Assembly: GCA_964563855.1 (NCBI GenBank)
Contig: CAZLYU010000001.1
Span: forward strand, 149,228 to 213,227
Length of the DNA stretch: 64,000 bases
Reading direction: 5' to 3'
Source of the DNA: JAFGRR01 sp964563855
GTDB taxonomy: Bacteria; Planctomycetota; Phycisphaerae; UBA1845; Fen-1342
The first letter of the stretch is position 1; every line of letters begins with the position of its first letter. The position numbers and the translations under genes are program-made. The notes under the pieces were generated by a model. That model was not told where the DNA came from. It searched no databases and worked only from the letters and a program-made list of their open reading frames with translations. Positions 45,942 to 54,785 of this stretch are shown here, piece by piece.

Positions 45942-47206
45942 TGCTTGGCGTTCTGTCGCCGCCGGAAATCCCGTTCAATCCACTGGTCTCGGACACGGGG
46001 CTTGACCGCATCGCTTTGGCGGCGGGCCCGATGGGACTGCTGATCTACGCGTTCTTCGTCCCGATGACGCGCTGGCTCGGCGCGCGTCGCAAGCACGTCG
46101 CGATCATCGCTCCCGCACTGCTGTGGTTGTTCGCGACACTCGGTCCCGGCTTCGTCCCGTTCGTCCTGTGGCTGCTGGTCGGCGCCGGCTGGGTGGTCGC
46201 GCTGGCCTGGCTGCGCCGGCGCGGCGTGCTGGGCGAGCGCGGCATGGTCGCGCTGGTGTGGATCGGTTTGCATGCCTGGATCGCGCCGCTCTGGTGGCGC
46301 GCCACGTGGGCCTTCGTCTACGGTTGGCCGCCGGGTTCACATTTGGCGCCGCTCCATGCCGCCGGGTTCGCGTACGTCATGTTGCGTCTCATCGCGTGGG
46401 GGGTCGACTGGGCCCGCGAGCCGACCGGCCGAATGCGCTGGCGCGACACTGTCGCGTGGTTGCTCTATCCGCCGGGGCTACGCTTTGGCCCCATGCTGTT
46501 CCGCGAGCAGTTCATCGAGCGGTTCAACGCGTGGCGCCCCGACGCGCCGCCGCCGTGGCGCGACATCATCAACCATGGGGTCAGTGCGGTCGGGGGGCTG
46601 CTGTTGCTGGTCGGTGTTCTCGTGACGCTGCCGGCCCGCGGCGACGGCGTCGACTTCTTTTCGCAGCCGGATGCGTACACCACCGCTGAGTTGCTGCGCG
46701 TGTGCTACGGCGTTCCGCTCACGGTGTATCTGTTTCTCTGGGCCTACCACCGGATTGCGTTGGCGATGGGCCTGTGGGTGGGAATCGCAATGCCGCCCAA
46801 CTTCAACAACCTGCCGGCGGCGTCAAGTCCGCGGGATATCTGGCGGCGCTGGAACATCACGGTCGGCGAGTTCATCCGCCGATACATCTACATCCCGCTG
46901 GGCGGCAATCGCAAATCCGGGCTATACGTGTTCAGCGCCGCGTTCGTATGGTGCGGCGTGTGGCATGGCTACGCGCCGAGTTTCGTGGTTTGGCCGTTCA
47001 TCCACGTCTTCGCGTTAACGGGACAGCGCTGGTATGACGAATGGCGCGTCAGGCGCGGCCTGACAGAAGACACGCCCTCGGGCCCGATGCTGTTGCTGCA
47101 ACGCTTCCTGACGTTGCACCTCATGGGCCTTACGTGCCTGGTGTTTTCCGACTTCGAGACCTGCGCCGTTCCGCTGCTGAGCACGCTCATCGGGCGGCTG
47201 TTCTAA
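45941..47206 (+). CDS. MBOAT-family O-acyltransferase, coupled to an L,D-transpeptidase
   Basis: The 421-residue polytopic membrane protein has LRFGPMLFREQF, MPPNFNNLPAASSPRDIWRRWN, the turn IYIPLGGNR and the catalytic His in GVWHGYAPSFVVW. It resembles MBOAT proteins without the usual AlgJ/DltD partner beside it. Start overlaps the LysM/YkuD stop (TGATG). I infer that it may acylate peptidoglycan or a wall-linked polymer. Confidence 0.85.
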   Translation: MLGVLSPPEIPFNPLVSDTGLDRIALAAGPMGLLIYAFFVPMTRWLGARRKHVAIIAPALLWLFATLGPGFVPFVLWLLVGAGWVVALAWLRRRGVLGERGMVALVWIGLHAWIAPLWWRATWAFVYGWPPGSHLAPLHAAGFAYVMLRLIAWGVDWAREPTGRMRWRDTVAWLLYPPGLRFGPMLFREQFIERFNAWRPDAPPPWRDIINHGVSAVGGLLLLVGVLVTLPARGDGVDFFSQPDAYTTAELLRVCYGVPLTVYLFLWAYHRIALAMGLWVGIAMPPNFNNLPAASSPRDIWRRWNITVGEFIRRYIYIPLGGNRKSGLYVFSAAFVWCGVWHGYAPSFVVWPFIHVFALTGQRWYDEWRVRRGLTEDTPSGPMLLLQRFLTLHLMGLTCLVFSDFETCAVPLLSTLIGRLF

Positions 47207-47207
47207 A

Positions 47208-47435
47208 TTAGTTCTCCGGCCAGATCTGCTCGCCGCTCTCGGTGTCGGTGATGATGATGGCGTCGACGGGGCAAATCTTCGCGGCGGCGAGAATCTCTTC
47301 TTCGCTGTCACCTTCGGCGTTGGTGACGATCGCGATGTTTTCATCGTCCATTTCAAACGTGTTCGGGGCCTCGGCGCAGCACGCTTGATCACCAATGCAG
47401 AGGTCGCGATCAACTTCAATCTTGTACTTGGCCAT
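47208..47435 (-). CDS. Single-cluster ferredoxin (Cys/Asp-ligand type)
   Basis: The 75-residue protein has CIGDQAC near residue 13 and a lone CPVDAI near the end. The Asp at the second ligand position (Cys13-x2-Asp16-x2-Cys19) is like the Asp-ligated [4Fe-4S] ferredoxin of Pyrococcus furiosus; many relatives hold [3Fe-4S]. The acidic C-terminal half is normal for an electron carrier. The partner enzyme is not adjacent. Start at 47435 (MAKYKIEVD). Confidence 0.85.
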   Translation of the reverse strand: MAKYKIEVDRDLCIGDQACCAEAPNTFEMDDENIAIVTNAEGDSEEEILAAAKICPVDAIIITDTESGEQIWPEN

Positions 47436-47554
47436 GAAGGGGCTCCTGTCGGGTCTGCGCCGCACTGGCGCTGTTTGAGCGGTGAAACTTCACTGCCCCG
47501 GGAGTGTAACACGCGCCCTGGAGAGGCCATAGCCGTTAACGAGCGGAAGTTCGC

Positions 47555-48478
47555 TCAATCACTCGGGTTTCGCCGAGCAGGCCTCGCGCCGGATCGGAAG
47601 GCGGGAAGGTCGCTCGTGCCGCGTGGGCGGAAGAGACGATTACGCAGCATCCGCCAGAGCAGCGGGCCGCTGGTCGGTTCCACGACTTCCGCCACGATCA
47701 GACTTACGTCGTCGTGCCCGAGGCCGCGGTCGCCAACGAAGCGCTTGAGCGCGCCCACCAGATGCTGCCCCATGTCACGCGGAGCTAGATCCGGCGCGGC
47801 GTCGAGCACCGCCTGGACACGGTCGGCGTCGAAGTACGCATCGCTCGCCGACTGCGCCTCGAGGACGCCGTCGGTCAGCAGCAGCACGCCGTCTCCTTCC
47901 TGCACATGCACCTGGCGGCGGCTGAAACGCGCATCAGCCTCGACGGCGAGCGGCACATCAACCGCTTGAACCGCATTCGCCGCCGGTCGAGCGAGCGAGA
48001 CCCGCTCCCAACGCCGCTCCGAGCGACGGTATACCCATCCGGGTGGATGCCCCGCGTAGCTCAGCGTGAGGGCTCCCGTCGGGGGGAAGTAGGTCGCCAG
48101 TGCGACCGTCGTCACTTTGCTCAACCCGGCGCGGACCAGTCGCTGGTTGAGCTTGCGCAAGATGCTGCGGTTGTCGAACGCGTTCATGTTGCGCCGCATG
48201 AGCTCGTGCAACTCGTTTGCGACCGCGTCGACTTCCTCGCCATGACCCACCACGTCCGCGAGACCGAGACGCGCGATCACCCCCGAACCACAGATAGAGA
48301 GGCAGTGAATGTCGCCCCCGCGCCCGCCGTCGCTGGGTTGTGAGTAGACAAAACCTGACAGGCCCGGCAACGCGAATGGCGCAGCGACCGGCAGGTTGCC
48401 GCCCCACACCTCGCGGCACAACAGTTCCAGTTGCGGCATCTCGGCGGGGGCGCCGCTCTCCCGCTCGGTCGCGCTCAT
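47555..48478 (-). CDS. SpoIIE/RsbU-type serine phosphatase
   Basis: The 307-residue protein has a PP2C-like SpoIIE domain: GGRGGDIHCLSICGSGVIARLGLADVVGHG supplies the metal-binding Asp pair in part, then LSYAGHPPGWVY, LLLTDGVLEAQ and GHDDVSLIVAEV. This family removes phosphate from Ser of anti-sigma antagonist proteins in partner-switching systems. No sensor domain is visible, and no anti-sigma factor lies nearby. It is followed on the same strand by an unrelated ferredoxin gene about 120 bases away. Confidence 0.85.
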   Translation of the reverse strand: MSATERESGAPAEMPQLELLCREVWGGNLPVAAPFALPGLSGFVYSQPSDGGRGGDIHCLSICGSGVIARLGLADVVGHGEEVDAVANELHELMRRNMNAFDNRSILRKLNQRLVRAGLSKVTTVALATYFPPTGALTLSYAGHPPGWVYRRSERRWERVSLARPAANAVQAVDVPLAVEADARFSRRQVHVQEGDGVLLLTDGVLEAQSASDAYFDADRVQAVLDAAPDLAPRDMGQHLVGALKRFVGDRGLGHDDVSLIVAEVVEPTSGPLLWRMLRNRLFRPRGTSDLPAFRSGARPARRNPSD

Positions 48479-48493
48479 CCGTGCACGCCGTTA

Positions 48494-49417
48494 TCAGCCC
48501 GACGAGGACCCGCCCTTTGCGGCAGACGGCTCGGACTTACCATCGGGATCGGTGTCGGCTCCTTCCGGGCTATCCGAAGCTTGCGGCGCGGAATGCTCGG
48601 CCTGGTGAGCCTGCAACTCGTCGCGGAATCCCTTTTGCTCACAGATGCCATGCACGACCTCGTCAAACCGACGAAACTTCTGGTTGTCGAGCCGGAGCTT
48701 GCGCTCCGCTCCGCCGTCTTGATAGTAGAGATCGATCCAACCCTTCGGGCTATAGTCGCGCAGATCCTTCATCGCCTCATAGGGAATGAGCTGATTGCGA
48801 TACTGAAGTCCGCGCTCGTCGAGCACCACACGCAGCGTCATTGCGAGATACAGCTTGTAGGCGAAGTACAGCGCGAACGCGAGCGGAATCAGCGACCACC
48901 ATTTCTGCTGTTCAACTTCCGCTCGCGACTTGTACCACGTCGACCAGTTCATCGTGTACGGCTCGAACACACCCGAACGGTCTTTCCGCAATCGCACCGC
49001 GTCGCGACTGACGACGACCGTGGCGTACCCGGTCTGGCTCGCAAAATAGACGTAGCGCGAGCCCTCCAACTCTGGTTCGGGCGCGGGCTTGGTGTAGATC
49101 GGCGTGCCCAGCGCTTCATAAAGCTCGGACACCGGGAACGGTTCGCCCAGCCGAGCGCGCTCGCGGACGCGTTCCTCGACCGACTCGAACGTCGGCTCGG
49201 TCGGCTCCGGGTCAAGGTCGGCGACCAGTGCTTTCACTTCTTCGGGATCAGCGCCAGTCAGAGGAACCAACTGCTCCGCAGCGGCCTTCTCATTCTTCGA
49301 AGGCCAGCCAATCTGCCAGTCGTACAAAAACCAGCCGCACATGCCGAGGCCGATCAATACGACGAGCGCGAAGAAGTTGCGATCCCCCGCCGCGGGACCA
49401 CTCTCGATTCGGGTCAA
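48494..49417 (-). CDS. Membrane protein with two spans, unknown function
   Basis: The 307-residue protein has an N-terminal hydrophobic segment (NFFALVVLIGLGMCGWFLYDW), an acidic Pro/Glu-rich linker, a second membrane segment near WWSLIPLAFALYFAYKLYLA, and a soluble C-terminal part with LRVVLDERGLQYRNQLIPYEAMKDLRDYSPKGW, which looks like a bacterial PH-type beta domain. The C-terminus is low complexity (Glu/Ser/Gly). The gene starts about 96 bases before the N gap. No enzymatic motif is visible. Confidence 0.55.
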   Translation of the reverse strand: MTRIESGPAAGDRNFFALVVLIGLGMCGWFLYDWQIGWPSKNEKAAAEQLVPLTGADPEEVKALVADLDPEPTEPTFESVEERVRERARLGEPFPVSELYEALGTPIYTKPAPEPELEGSRYVYFASQTGYATVVVSRDAVRLRKDRSGVFEPYTMNWSTWYKSRAEVEQQKWWSLIPLAFALYFAYKLYLAMTLRVVLDERGLQYRNQLIPYEAMKDLRDYSPKGWIDLYYQDGGAERKLRLDNQKFRRFDEVVHGICEQKGFRDELQAHQAEHSAPQASDSPEGADTDPDGKSEPSAAKGGSSSG

Positions 49418-49458
49418 CGGCTTACTCCCGTGTTAAAGGCGCCCGCCGCGCCGTGGTG

Positions 49459-49513
49459 TCGATTTGCTCCGGCATTATAGTGGCCCCGCAGGCGGCGCGA
49501 AGGCGTAGCCGCG
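49459..49513 (+). repeat. Left copy of 55-base sequence flanking the N gap
   Basis: Identical to 49614-49668. The exact 55-base length, a common assembly k-mer, points to an unresolved contig-end overlap and not to a biological repeat. Confidence 0.85.
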
Positions 49514-49613
49514 NNNNNNNNNNNNNNNNNNNNNNNNNNNNNNNNNNNNNNNNNNNNNNNNNNNNNNNNNNNNNNNNNNNNNNNNNNNNNNNNNNNNNNN
49601 NNNNNNNNNNNNN
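49514..49613. other. Assembly gap (100 N)
   Basis: One hundred N, a standard scaffold placeholder length. The flanks share the same 55 bases, so the true gap is probably zero with overlapping ends. Confidence 0.95.
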
Positions 49614-49668
49614 TCGATTTGCTCCGGCATTATAGTGGCCCCGCAGGCGGCGCGAAGGCGTAGCCGCG
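49614..49668 (+). repeat. Right copy of 55-base sequence flanking the N gap
   Basis: Second copy of the 55-base contig-end sequence. It contains TATAGT, which could be a -10 element for the DoxX gene downstream. Confidence 0.8.
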
Positions 49669-49755
49669 CGGTTCGTGCCGCGTGGTTTGGTGGAGCACCA
49701 ATTGTCGATCGCGCAACAACGGCGCCGCCTACCGGATCGAGCGAGGAACGCAGTT

Positions 49756-50229
49756 GTGTTGGCCGGTATCACAAATCTGCTCGGACGCATCGCGATCGCC
49801 TTCCTGTTCATCGGCGCCGCGCTTGGCAACCTGATCCCCAATTGGTCGAACGCCATCGGTTACATGGAGGCGAATGGGATGCCCGGCGGGGCCCTCGCCC
49901 ATTTCCTGCTGTTCGGGGCCGTCTCGTTTCAATTGCTGGGCGGCGTCGCGCTCGTGCTCGGCGTCTACACCCGGGTCGGCCTGCTGTTGCTGATTGTCTT
50001 CCTCATTCCGGCGACAGTGATCTTCCACGACTTCTGGACGTTGCCGCCTGCGGAGCAGCAGCCGCAGGTCATTCATTTCATGAAGAATCTCGCCGTGTTG
50101 GGCGCGCTGCTGTTCATACTCGGGTCGGGCGCGGGCCCCTTCAGCGTCGATCGCTTCCTGAAGCGCCGTCGCGCTCGCTCGGCGATCGCCGATCCCACCC
50201 CGCCGCCCATGCAGCCCTCAAGGAGCTAG
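49756..50229 (+). CDS. DoxX-family membrane protein
   Basis: The 157-residue protein has four hydrophobic helices. LLGRIAIAFLFIGAALGN, the GGVALVLGVYTRVGLLLLIVFLIPATVIFHDFW segment and MKNLAVLGALLFILGSG are typical of DoxX proteins, which in some bacteria help organise thiol-redox or oxidase functions. A frame is open upstream to 49675. AGGA at 49744-49747 is 8 bases before the GTG at 49756, chosen as start. It is followed after 3 bases by a nitroreductase gene, so both are likely one operon. Confidence 0.85.
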   Translation: MLAGITNLLGRIAIAFLFIGAALGNLIPNWSNAIGYMEANGMPGGALAHFLLFGAVSFQLLGGVALVLGVYTRVGLLLLIVFLIPATVIFHDFWTLPPAEQQPQVIHFMKNLAVLGALLFILGSGAGPFSVDRFLKRRRARSAIADPTPPPMQPSRS

Positions 50230-50232
50230 AGA

Positions 50233-50829
50233 ATGCATCTGCACGACGCAGCCAGCGCCGCACGCCGCGCCGCCGAGCCGATCGACAACATCTTCATCAA
50301 CCGCTGGTCGCCGCGTGCGATGACGGGTGAGCCCGTTTCCGACCCCGAGCTGCGACAACTGTTGGAGGCCGCACGCTGGGCCCCGTCGTCGTACAACGAG
50401 CAGCCTTGGCGATTCCTTTACGCCCACCGGGACACGCCGGATTGGCCCGTCTTCTTCGATTTACTTGTGCCGGCGAACCAAGCGTGGGCGTCGCAAGCCG
50501 GCGCGCTGCTGCTCGTGGCGTCGCGTCAGCGATTCGCGGCCAACGAAAAACCCAACCCGGTCCACGTGTACGACGCCGGGGCCGCCTGGCAGAACCTGGC
50601 GTTGCAGGGGGCTGCGCTCGGGCTGGTCGTTCACGGCATGGCCGGATTCGACCAGGACCGCGCGCGAACTGCATTGCGCGTCCCGGATGCATTCACCATC
50701 TGCGCGATGGCGGCGGTCGGTCGCCTCGCCGAACCCGACGTGCTGCCGCAAGAGTTGCGCGACAAAGAGAAACCGTCCGATCGCAAGCCCATCGACGACT
50801 TTGCGTTTCAAGGCGGTTTCCCCGCGTAG
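50233..50829 (+). CDS. Nitroreductase-family flavoprotein
   Basis: The 198-residue protein is of the FMN-dependent nitroreductase family: FINRWSPRAMTGEPV near the N-terminus, LEAARWAPSSYNEQPWRFLY with the FMN-contacting Ser/Asn/Gln-Pro motif, and AWQNLALQGAALGLVVHGMAGFD. These enzymes reduce nitroaromatics, quinones or enoates with NAD(P)H. The specific substrate is unknown. It lies in a tight pair with DoxX, a combination seen with oxidative-stress genes. Confidence 0.9.
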   Translation: MHLHDAASAARRAAEPIDNIFINRWSPRAMTGEPVSDPELRQLLEAARWAPSSYNEQPWRFLYAHRDTPDWPVFFDLLVPANQAWASQAGALLLVASRQRFAANEKPNPVHVYDAGAAWQNLALQGAALGLVVHGMAGFDQDRARTALRVPDAFTICAMAAVGRLAEPDVLPQELRDKEKPSDRKPIDDFAFQGGFPA

Positions 50830-51034
50830 CGCCCCGAATCAAGGCGAAGTCTTCACGGAACGCCCGGCGCTGCGCCACGCCGGTGCGCGGGCGCACGGTT
50901 CACGCCCGTCCCACGCAACTCATGTCACTACAACGTCGACTCGATACTTCCTACGAACCCCGGGCCGATCCCGGCGGCAGCGCACGGCGCTTTGTCGCGC
51001 GCACTTCGCGTAAGCTTCAGGAAGTGGAGCGATT

Positions 51035-53713
51035 ATGTCGCATTCGTCGACGCACCAGACCCCCGCGGTCGAGGCCGCGCTGGCGGCTCTCGCCGAAGAT
51101 CTCGCCCAGCCATTGCAAGGGGACGACCTCGGCCGACTCGCGCAGCTCCATGAGCAGTGCGAAGTGCTGGTCGACGCCTTCAAAACGCCGCTCGACGATG
51201 CACCCGCCGGCTTGGCCCGCGACCTGGTCAAGACCCTCGAAGCCCTGATCCTCGACGAAGCAGAAGAAGCGGAAGCGGCGTTGCGGAAGGTCCCCGAGAC
51301 GTTCGCCGAGTTGCAGCGGCTGCTGCAGCACGCGCTCGACGGCGCCCCGATCGCGCCGCCTGAGTCCGCGCCGTCGAACGAGGCGGAAACCGAAACCACG
51401 ACGCCCGACGTCGAGAACCTGTCCGATGCATCGCCCGCCACCGAGTCGGACGCGGGCGCCGACGACACCTCCGCCGAGGTCACGCGGCTACGCGACGCGG
51501 TGGGCGCCGTTCAGCGCACCGACTTGCCGGCCCTCGCCCAGCTCCACACGCGCGGCGAGACGCTCCTCGCGCAACTCGCTGAAGCGACCGATCCAGCCGT
51601 GGCGGGTGTGCGCCTGGCGGTGGAAGCCGTGGTGAAAGTGCTCGCTGGGGTCATCCTCGACGATGTCAGCGACCCTGAAGCCGCATTGCGGCTCGCCCCG
51701 CAGGTTTTGGACGCCGCCGCGGCGCCGACCAACTCTGACGCGGGCGCCGTGCTCGCACAGCTCGACGAGGCGATTCACGGAACCGGATCGGCGCCAACGC
51801 CGCCCCCCGTGGCCGACGTCGACAGCGAGGCGGAACGCAAGCAAAGCGCCCCCGCGGCGCAGGAGCCGGTGCGCGCGGCGAACATCCATGTTGATGGCTA
51901 TGTCGCCGAGCCGCTCACTCTCGATCTGGACGACATCGAAGGCCTGCAAGGCTTCATCGATGAAGCCAACGAGCACCTCCAAACCATCGAAGCGGAGTTG
52001 CTCGCAGTTGAATCCAACCCGAGCGACGCAGATCGAATCAACGAACTCTTCCGCCCGTTCCATACCATCAAGGGCATCGCCGGATTTCTCAATCTTCGCG
52101 ACATCAACTGCCTGACGCACGAGATCGAGACCATTCTCGATCAGGGCCGCAAGGGTGAGGTGCGACTCACGTCAGGACACATCGATCTGGTCTTCGAGTC
52201 GATTGATCTGCTCAAGGCCCAGATCGGAGCGATCGCAACTTACATCACCGCCCCGACCGGCGAGCCCTGCCCGCAACCTGCCTGCGGCGACATGATCGTC
52301 CGACTGCGGCGCGTCGCCGCCGGAGAGGCCCCGCGCGAATCGGCGAACAAGGCGTCGGCAGCGGTCGCGGACGAGCCCAGCGAAGAGGCCAACAGCCAGG
52401 CGACCGCCCGGACCGAAGCCGTTCAAGACCTGTCGATCCGCGTCGACACCGCCAAGCTCGACGCACTGGTCGATACCGTCGGCGAACTGGTCATCGCGCA
52501 GACCATGGTCAATCTGAGCTCGGCGGTCGACGCCGACGACAATCTGCGCCGCGTCGTCACCCAAGTCACGAAGATCGTGCGCGACGTTCAGGAAACCGCC
52601 ATGGCGATGCGCATGCTGCCGCTGGCGGGCACGTTCCAGAAGATGAAGCGCGTGGTGCGCGACGTGTCGCGCAAGGCCGGCAAGGATGTCGAGCTGCTGC
52701 TCAACGGCGAAGACACCGAACTCGACAAGAACGTCATTCAGCAAATCAGCGACCCGCTCGTACACATGGTGCGCAACGCGGTCGATCACGGCGTCGAATC
52801 GCCCGGAGATCGCGAGCAGGCGGGCAAGCCGCGACAAGGGGTTCTGCGGCTGAACGCTTACTACGAAGGCGACAACGTCGTCATCGAAGTCAAAGACGAC
52901 GGCCGCGGACTCGATCCCGATCGTTTGCGACGCAAGGCGCTCGAGCGCGGCGCGATCGGTCCGGATGAAGTGCTGACCGACCAGGAAGCATTCGCGCTCA
53001 TCATGGCCCCCGGATTCTCGACCGCCGAAAAACTCACCGACATCTCCGGCCGCGGCGTCGGCATGGACGTCGTGCGGCGAAACATTGAAGAGCTGCGCGG
53101 CAAGCTGGAGATCGACTCGCAGCCGGGACAAGGCAGCACCTTCCGCATCGTGCTGCCGCTCACGCTGGCGATCATCGACGGCATGATCATTCGTTGCGGC
53201 GATCAGCGGCTCGTCATCCCGACCATCCTCATCGAACAAAGCCTGCGTCCCGACGCTTCCCATGTCACGCGTGTTCAGGGCCGCGGCGAGATGATGATGG
53301 TGCGCGGTTCACTGGCGCCGCTCGTCCAACTCGGACAGCTCTTCGGTTTGTCCAGCTACACCGACCCCGATCACGCGCTCGTCGTGGTCGCCCAGGCCGG
53401 CGGAGAGCGGATTGGCATCGTCATCGATGAACTGATTGGTCAACAGCAGATCGTCATCAAGACGCTCGGCGAACGCTTCGGACACGTGGAAGGCGTCTCG
53501 GGCGCAGCGATTCTCGGCGACGGCCGCGTTGGACTCATTCTCGAACCCGCCGGCCTGCTGAGCCTGCATCGCAAGCAGGCAATGCCGTTGTTTTCAGACC
53601 GCGAACCGCAATCGGGCGTGATGGCGGACTTGACCGACGAGGAAGCACAACTTCAGCCAAGCCAATCGACTTTGGCTGACGACGACTCGTTCAGCGAAGG
53701 AGATCAGGAGTAA
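51035..53713 (+). CDS. cheA: Chemotaxis-type histidine kinase CheA with duplicated N-terminal domain
   Basis: The 892-residue kinase has unusual architecture. Residues ~15-100 and ~150-235 are two copies of an uncharacterised helical domain (L-QLH, then ALILDEAEEAEAALRKVP and AGVILDDVSDPEAALRLAP). The HPt domain follows, with phospho-accepting His343 (FHTIKG), then the dimerisation domain from ~465 (LDALVDTVGELVIAQTMV), HATPase motifs near 577 (VRNAVDHGVES) and 672 (GRGVGMDVV), and a C-terminal CheW-like domain (~712-845). The protein should autophosphorylate and pass phosphate to CheY. It heads a cluster with cheW, cheD, an HDOD gene and cheY. Confidence 0.93.
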   Translation: MSHSSTHQTPAVEAALAALAEDLAQPLQGDDLGRLAQLHEQCEVLVDAFKTPLDDAPAGLARDLVKTLEALILDEAEEAEAALRKVPETFAELQRLLQHALDGAPIAPPESAPSNEAETETTTPDVENLSDASPATESDAGADDTSAEVTRLRDAVGAVQRTDLPALAQLHTRGETLLAQLAEATDPAVAGVRLAVEAVVKVLAGVILDDVSDPEAALRLAPQVLDAAAAPTNSDAGAVLAQLDEAIHGTGSAPTPPPVADVDSEAERKQSAPAAQEPVRAANIHVDGYVAEPLTLDLDDIEGLQGFIDEANEHLQTIEAELLAVESNPSDADRINELFRPFHTIKGIAGFLNLRDINCLTHEIETILDQGRKGEVRLTSGHIDLVFESIDLLKAQIGAIATYITAPTGEPCPQPACGDMIVRLRRVAAGEAPRESANKASAAVADEPSEEANSQATARTEAVQDLSIRVDTAKLDALVDTVGELVIAQTMVNLSSAVDADDNLRRVVTQVTKIVRDVQETAMAMRMLPLAGTFQKMKRVVRDVSRKAGKDVELLLNGEDTELDKNVIQQISDPLVHMVRNAVDHGVESPGDREQAGKPRQGVLRLNAYYEGDNVVIEVKDDGRGLDPDRLRRKALERGAIGPDEVLTDQEAFALIMAPGFSTAEKLTDISGRGVGMDVVRRNIEELRGKLEIDSQPGQGSTFRIVLPLTLAIIDGMIIRCGDQRLVIPTILIEQSLRPDASHVTRVQGRGEMMMVRGSLAPLVQLGQLFGLSSYTDPDHALVVVAQAGGERIGIVIDELIGQQQIVIKTLGERFGHVEGVSGAAILGDGRVGLILEPAGLLSLHRKQAMPLFSDREPQSGVMADLTDEEAQLQPSQSTLADDDSFSEGDQE

Positions 53714-54213
53714 TGGATACCGCAGTTCAAACGACGCGAAGTAGCGGGCAGGTGCGCGCCCAAAGCGGCAAATACCTGACCTTCAGTCTCGCCGGCGAGG
53801 AGTACGGGCTCGAAATCCTCAAGGTGCGCGAGATCATCGGCCTGATGGACATCACCGCCGTGCCGCAGATGCCGCACTATGTGAAGGGCGTCATTAATCT
53901 GCGCGGCAAGGTGATTCCCGTCGTTGACTTGCGAGCCAAGTTCGGCATGGACGCGGCTGACTACACCGAACAGACCTGCGTGGTCGTGGTCGATGTCGGC
54001 CAACTCACCGGCGTGATCGTCGACACCGTGCAGGAAGTGCTCGACATCGACATCAGCCAGATCGACCCGGCGCCGCCGCTCGGAGCGGGCGTAGACACCA
54101 GCTTCGTATTGGGTATGGGCAAGGTCAAAGACGACGTCAAGATTCTGCTCGATATCGACCACGTGCTCGACCTGGCTGAAATGCAGGAAGTCGCGGACAT
54201 CGCGACGCTCTGA
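53713..54213 (+). CDS. cheW: CheW coupling protein
   Basis: The 166-residue adaptor links CheA to receptors. The CheW core is clear: YLTFSLAGEEYGLEILKVREI, VKGVINLRGKVIPVVDLRAKFGM and GVIVDTVQEVLDI. It starts inside the cheA stop (TAATG overlap). No methyl-accepting receptor gene is in the window, so the sensor is elsewhere. Confidence 0.95.
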   Translation: MDTAVQTTRSSGQVRAQSGKYLTFSLAGEEYGLEILKVREIIGLMDITAVPQMPHYVKGVINLRGKVIPVVDLRAKFGMDAADYTEQTCVVVVDVGQLTGVIVDTVQEVLDIDISQIDPAPPLGAGVDTSFVLGMGKVKDDVKILLDIDHVLDLAEMQEVADIATL

Positions 54214-54308
54214 AGCGATCAGACCACGCCGCTCGTCGGGCGGCGATGGTCGGCTCAAAGGGGTGATTGAGCAAAGCTGACAAAAGGGCGGTGGTCGGGC
54301 GCGAACGC

Positions 54309-54785
54309 ATGAATAAAACGGTCGACATCGCGGATTTGGCTGTCGTCAAGGACCCGGCGACGCTACTCATCACCCACTCGCTCGGCAGCTGCATCGGCGT
54401 CTCGATTTGGGATCCCGTCTCCCACGTCGGCGGACTCCTCCACTACATGCTGCCCGACTCCAAAATCTCGCCGGCGAAGGCCGCGTCGAACCCCGCCATG
54501 TTCTGCGACACCGGCGTGCCCAAGCTCTTCCGTTCGGCCTATGAGCTCGGCGCCGCCAAGGCACGCCTCATTGTCAAAGTGGCCGGCGGAAGCCAACTAC
54601 TCGACGACAAGGGCGCCTTCAACATCGGCAAGCGCAACTATCTTGCCTTGCGCAAAATCTTCTGGAAAAACGGCATCATGATCCGCGCCGAAGACGTTGG
54701 AGGGTCCGTCAGCCGGACCATGAAACTAGCCATCGGCAGCGGCGATGTCTCCATCAAGAGCCGCGGCGGGGAGTGTCCGTTATGA
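54309..54785 (+). CDS. cheD: Chemoreceptor glutamine deamidase CheD
   Basis: CheD deamidates glutamines of chemoreceptors. The 158-residue product has the catalytic Cys in LGSCIGVSIWD and the His in GGLLHYMLP. The C-terminal ELGAAKARLIVKVAGGSQLL and NIGKRNYLALRKIFWKNGI also match the family. The start is not certain: ATG at 54309 fits the family N-terminus, while GTG at 54291 or TTG at 54267 could extend it. The stop overlaps the next ATG (ATGA). Confidence 0.9.
   Translation: MNKTVDIADLAVVKDPATLLITHSLGSCIGVSIWDPVSHVGGLLHYMLPDSKISPAKAASNPAMFCDTGVPKLFRSAYELGAAKARLIVKVAGGSQLLDDKGAFNIGKRNYLALRKIFWKNGIMIRAEDVGGSVSRTMKLAIGSGDVSIKSRGGECPL

Noticed and set aside
49228..49856. Open frames running through the run of N
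   Set aside because: They translate N as X and are products of the assembly gap; the flanks are the same 55-mer.
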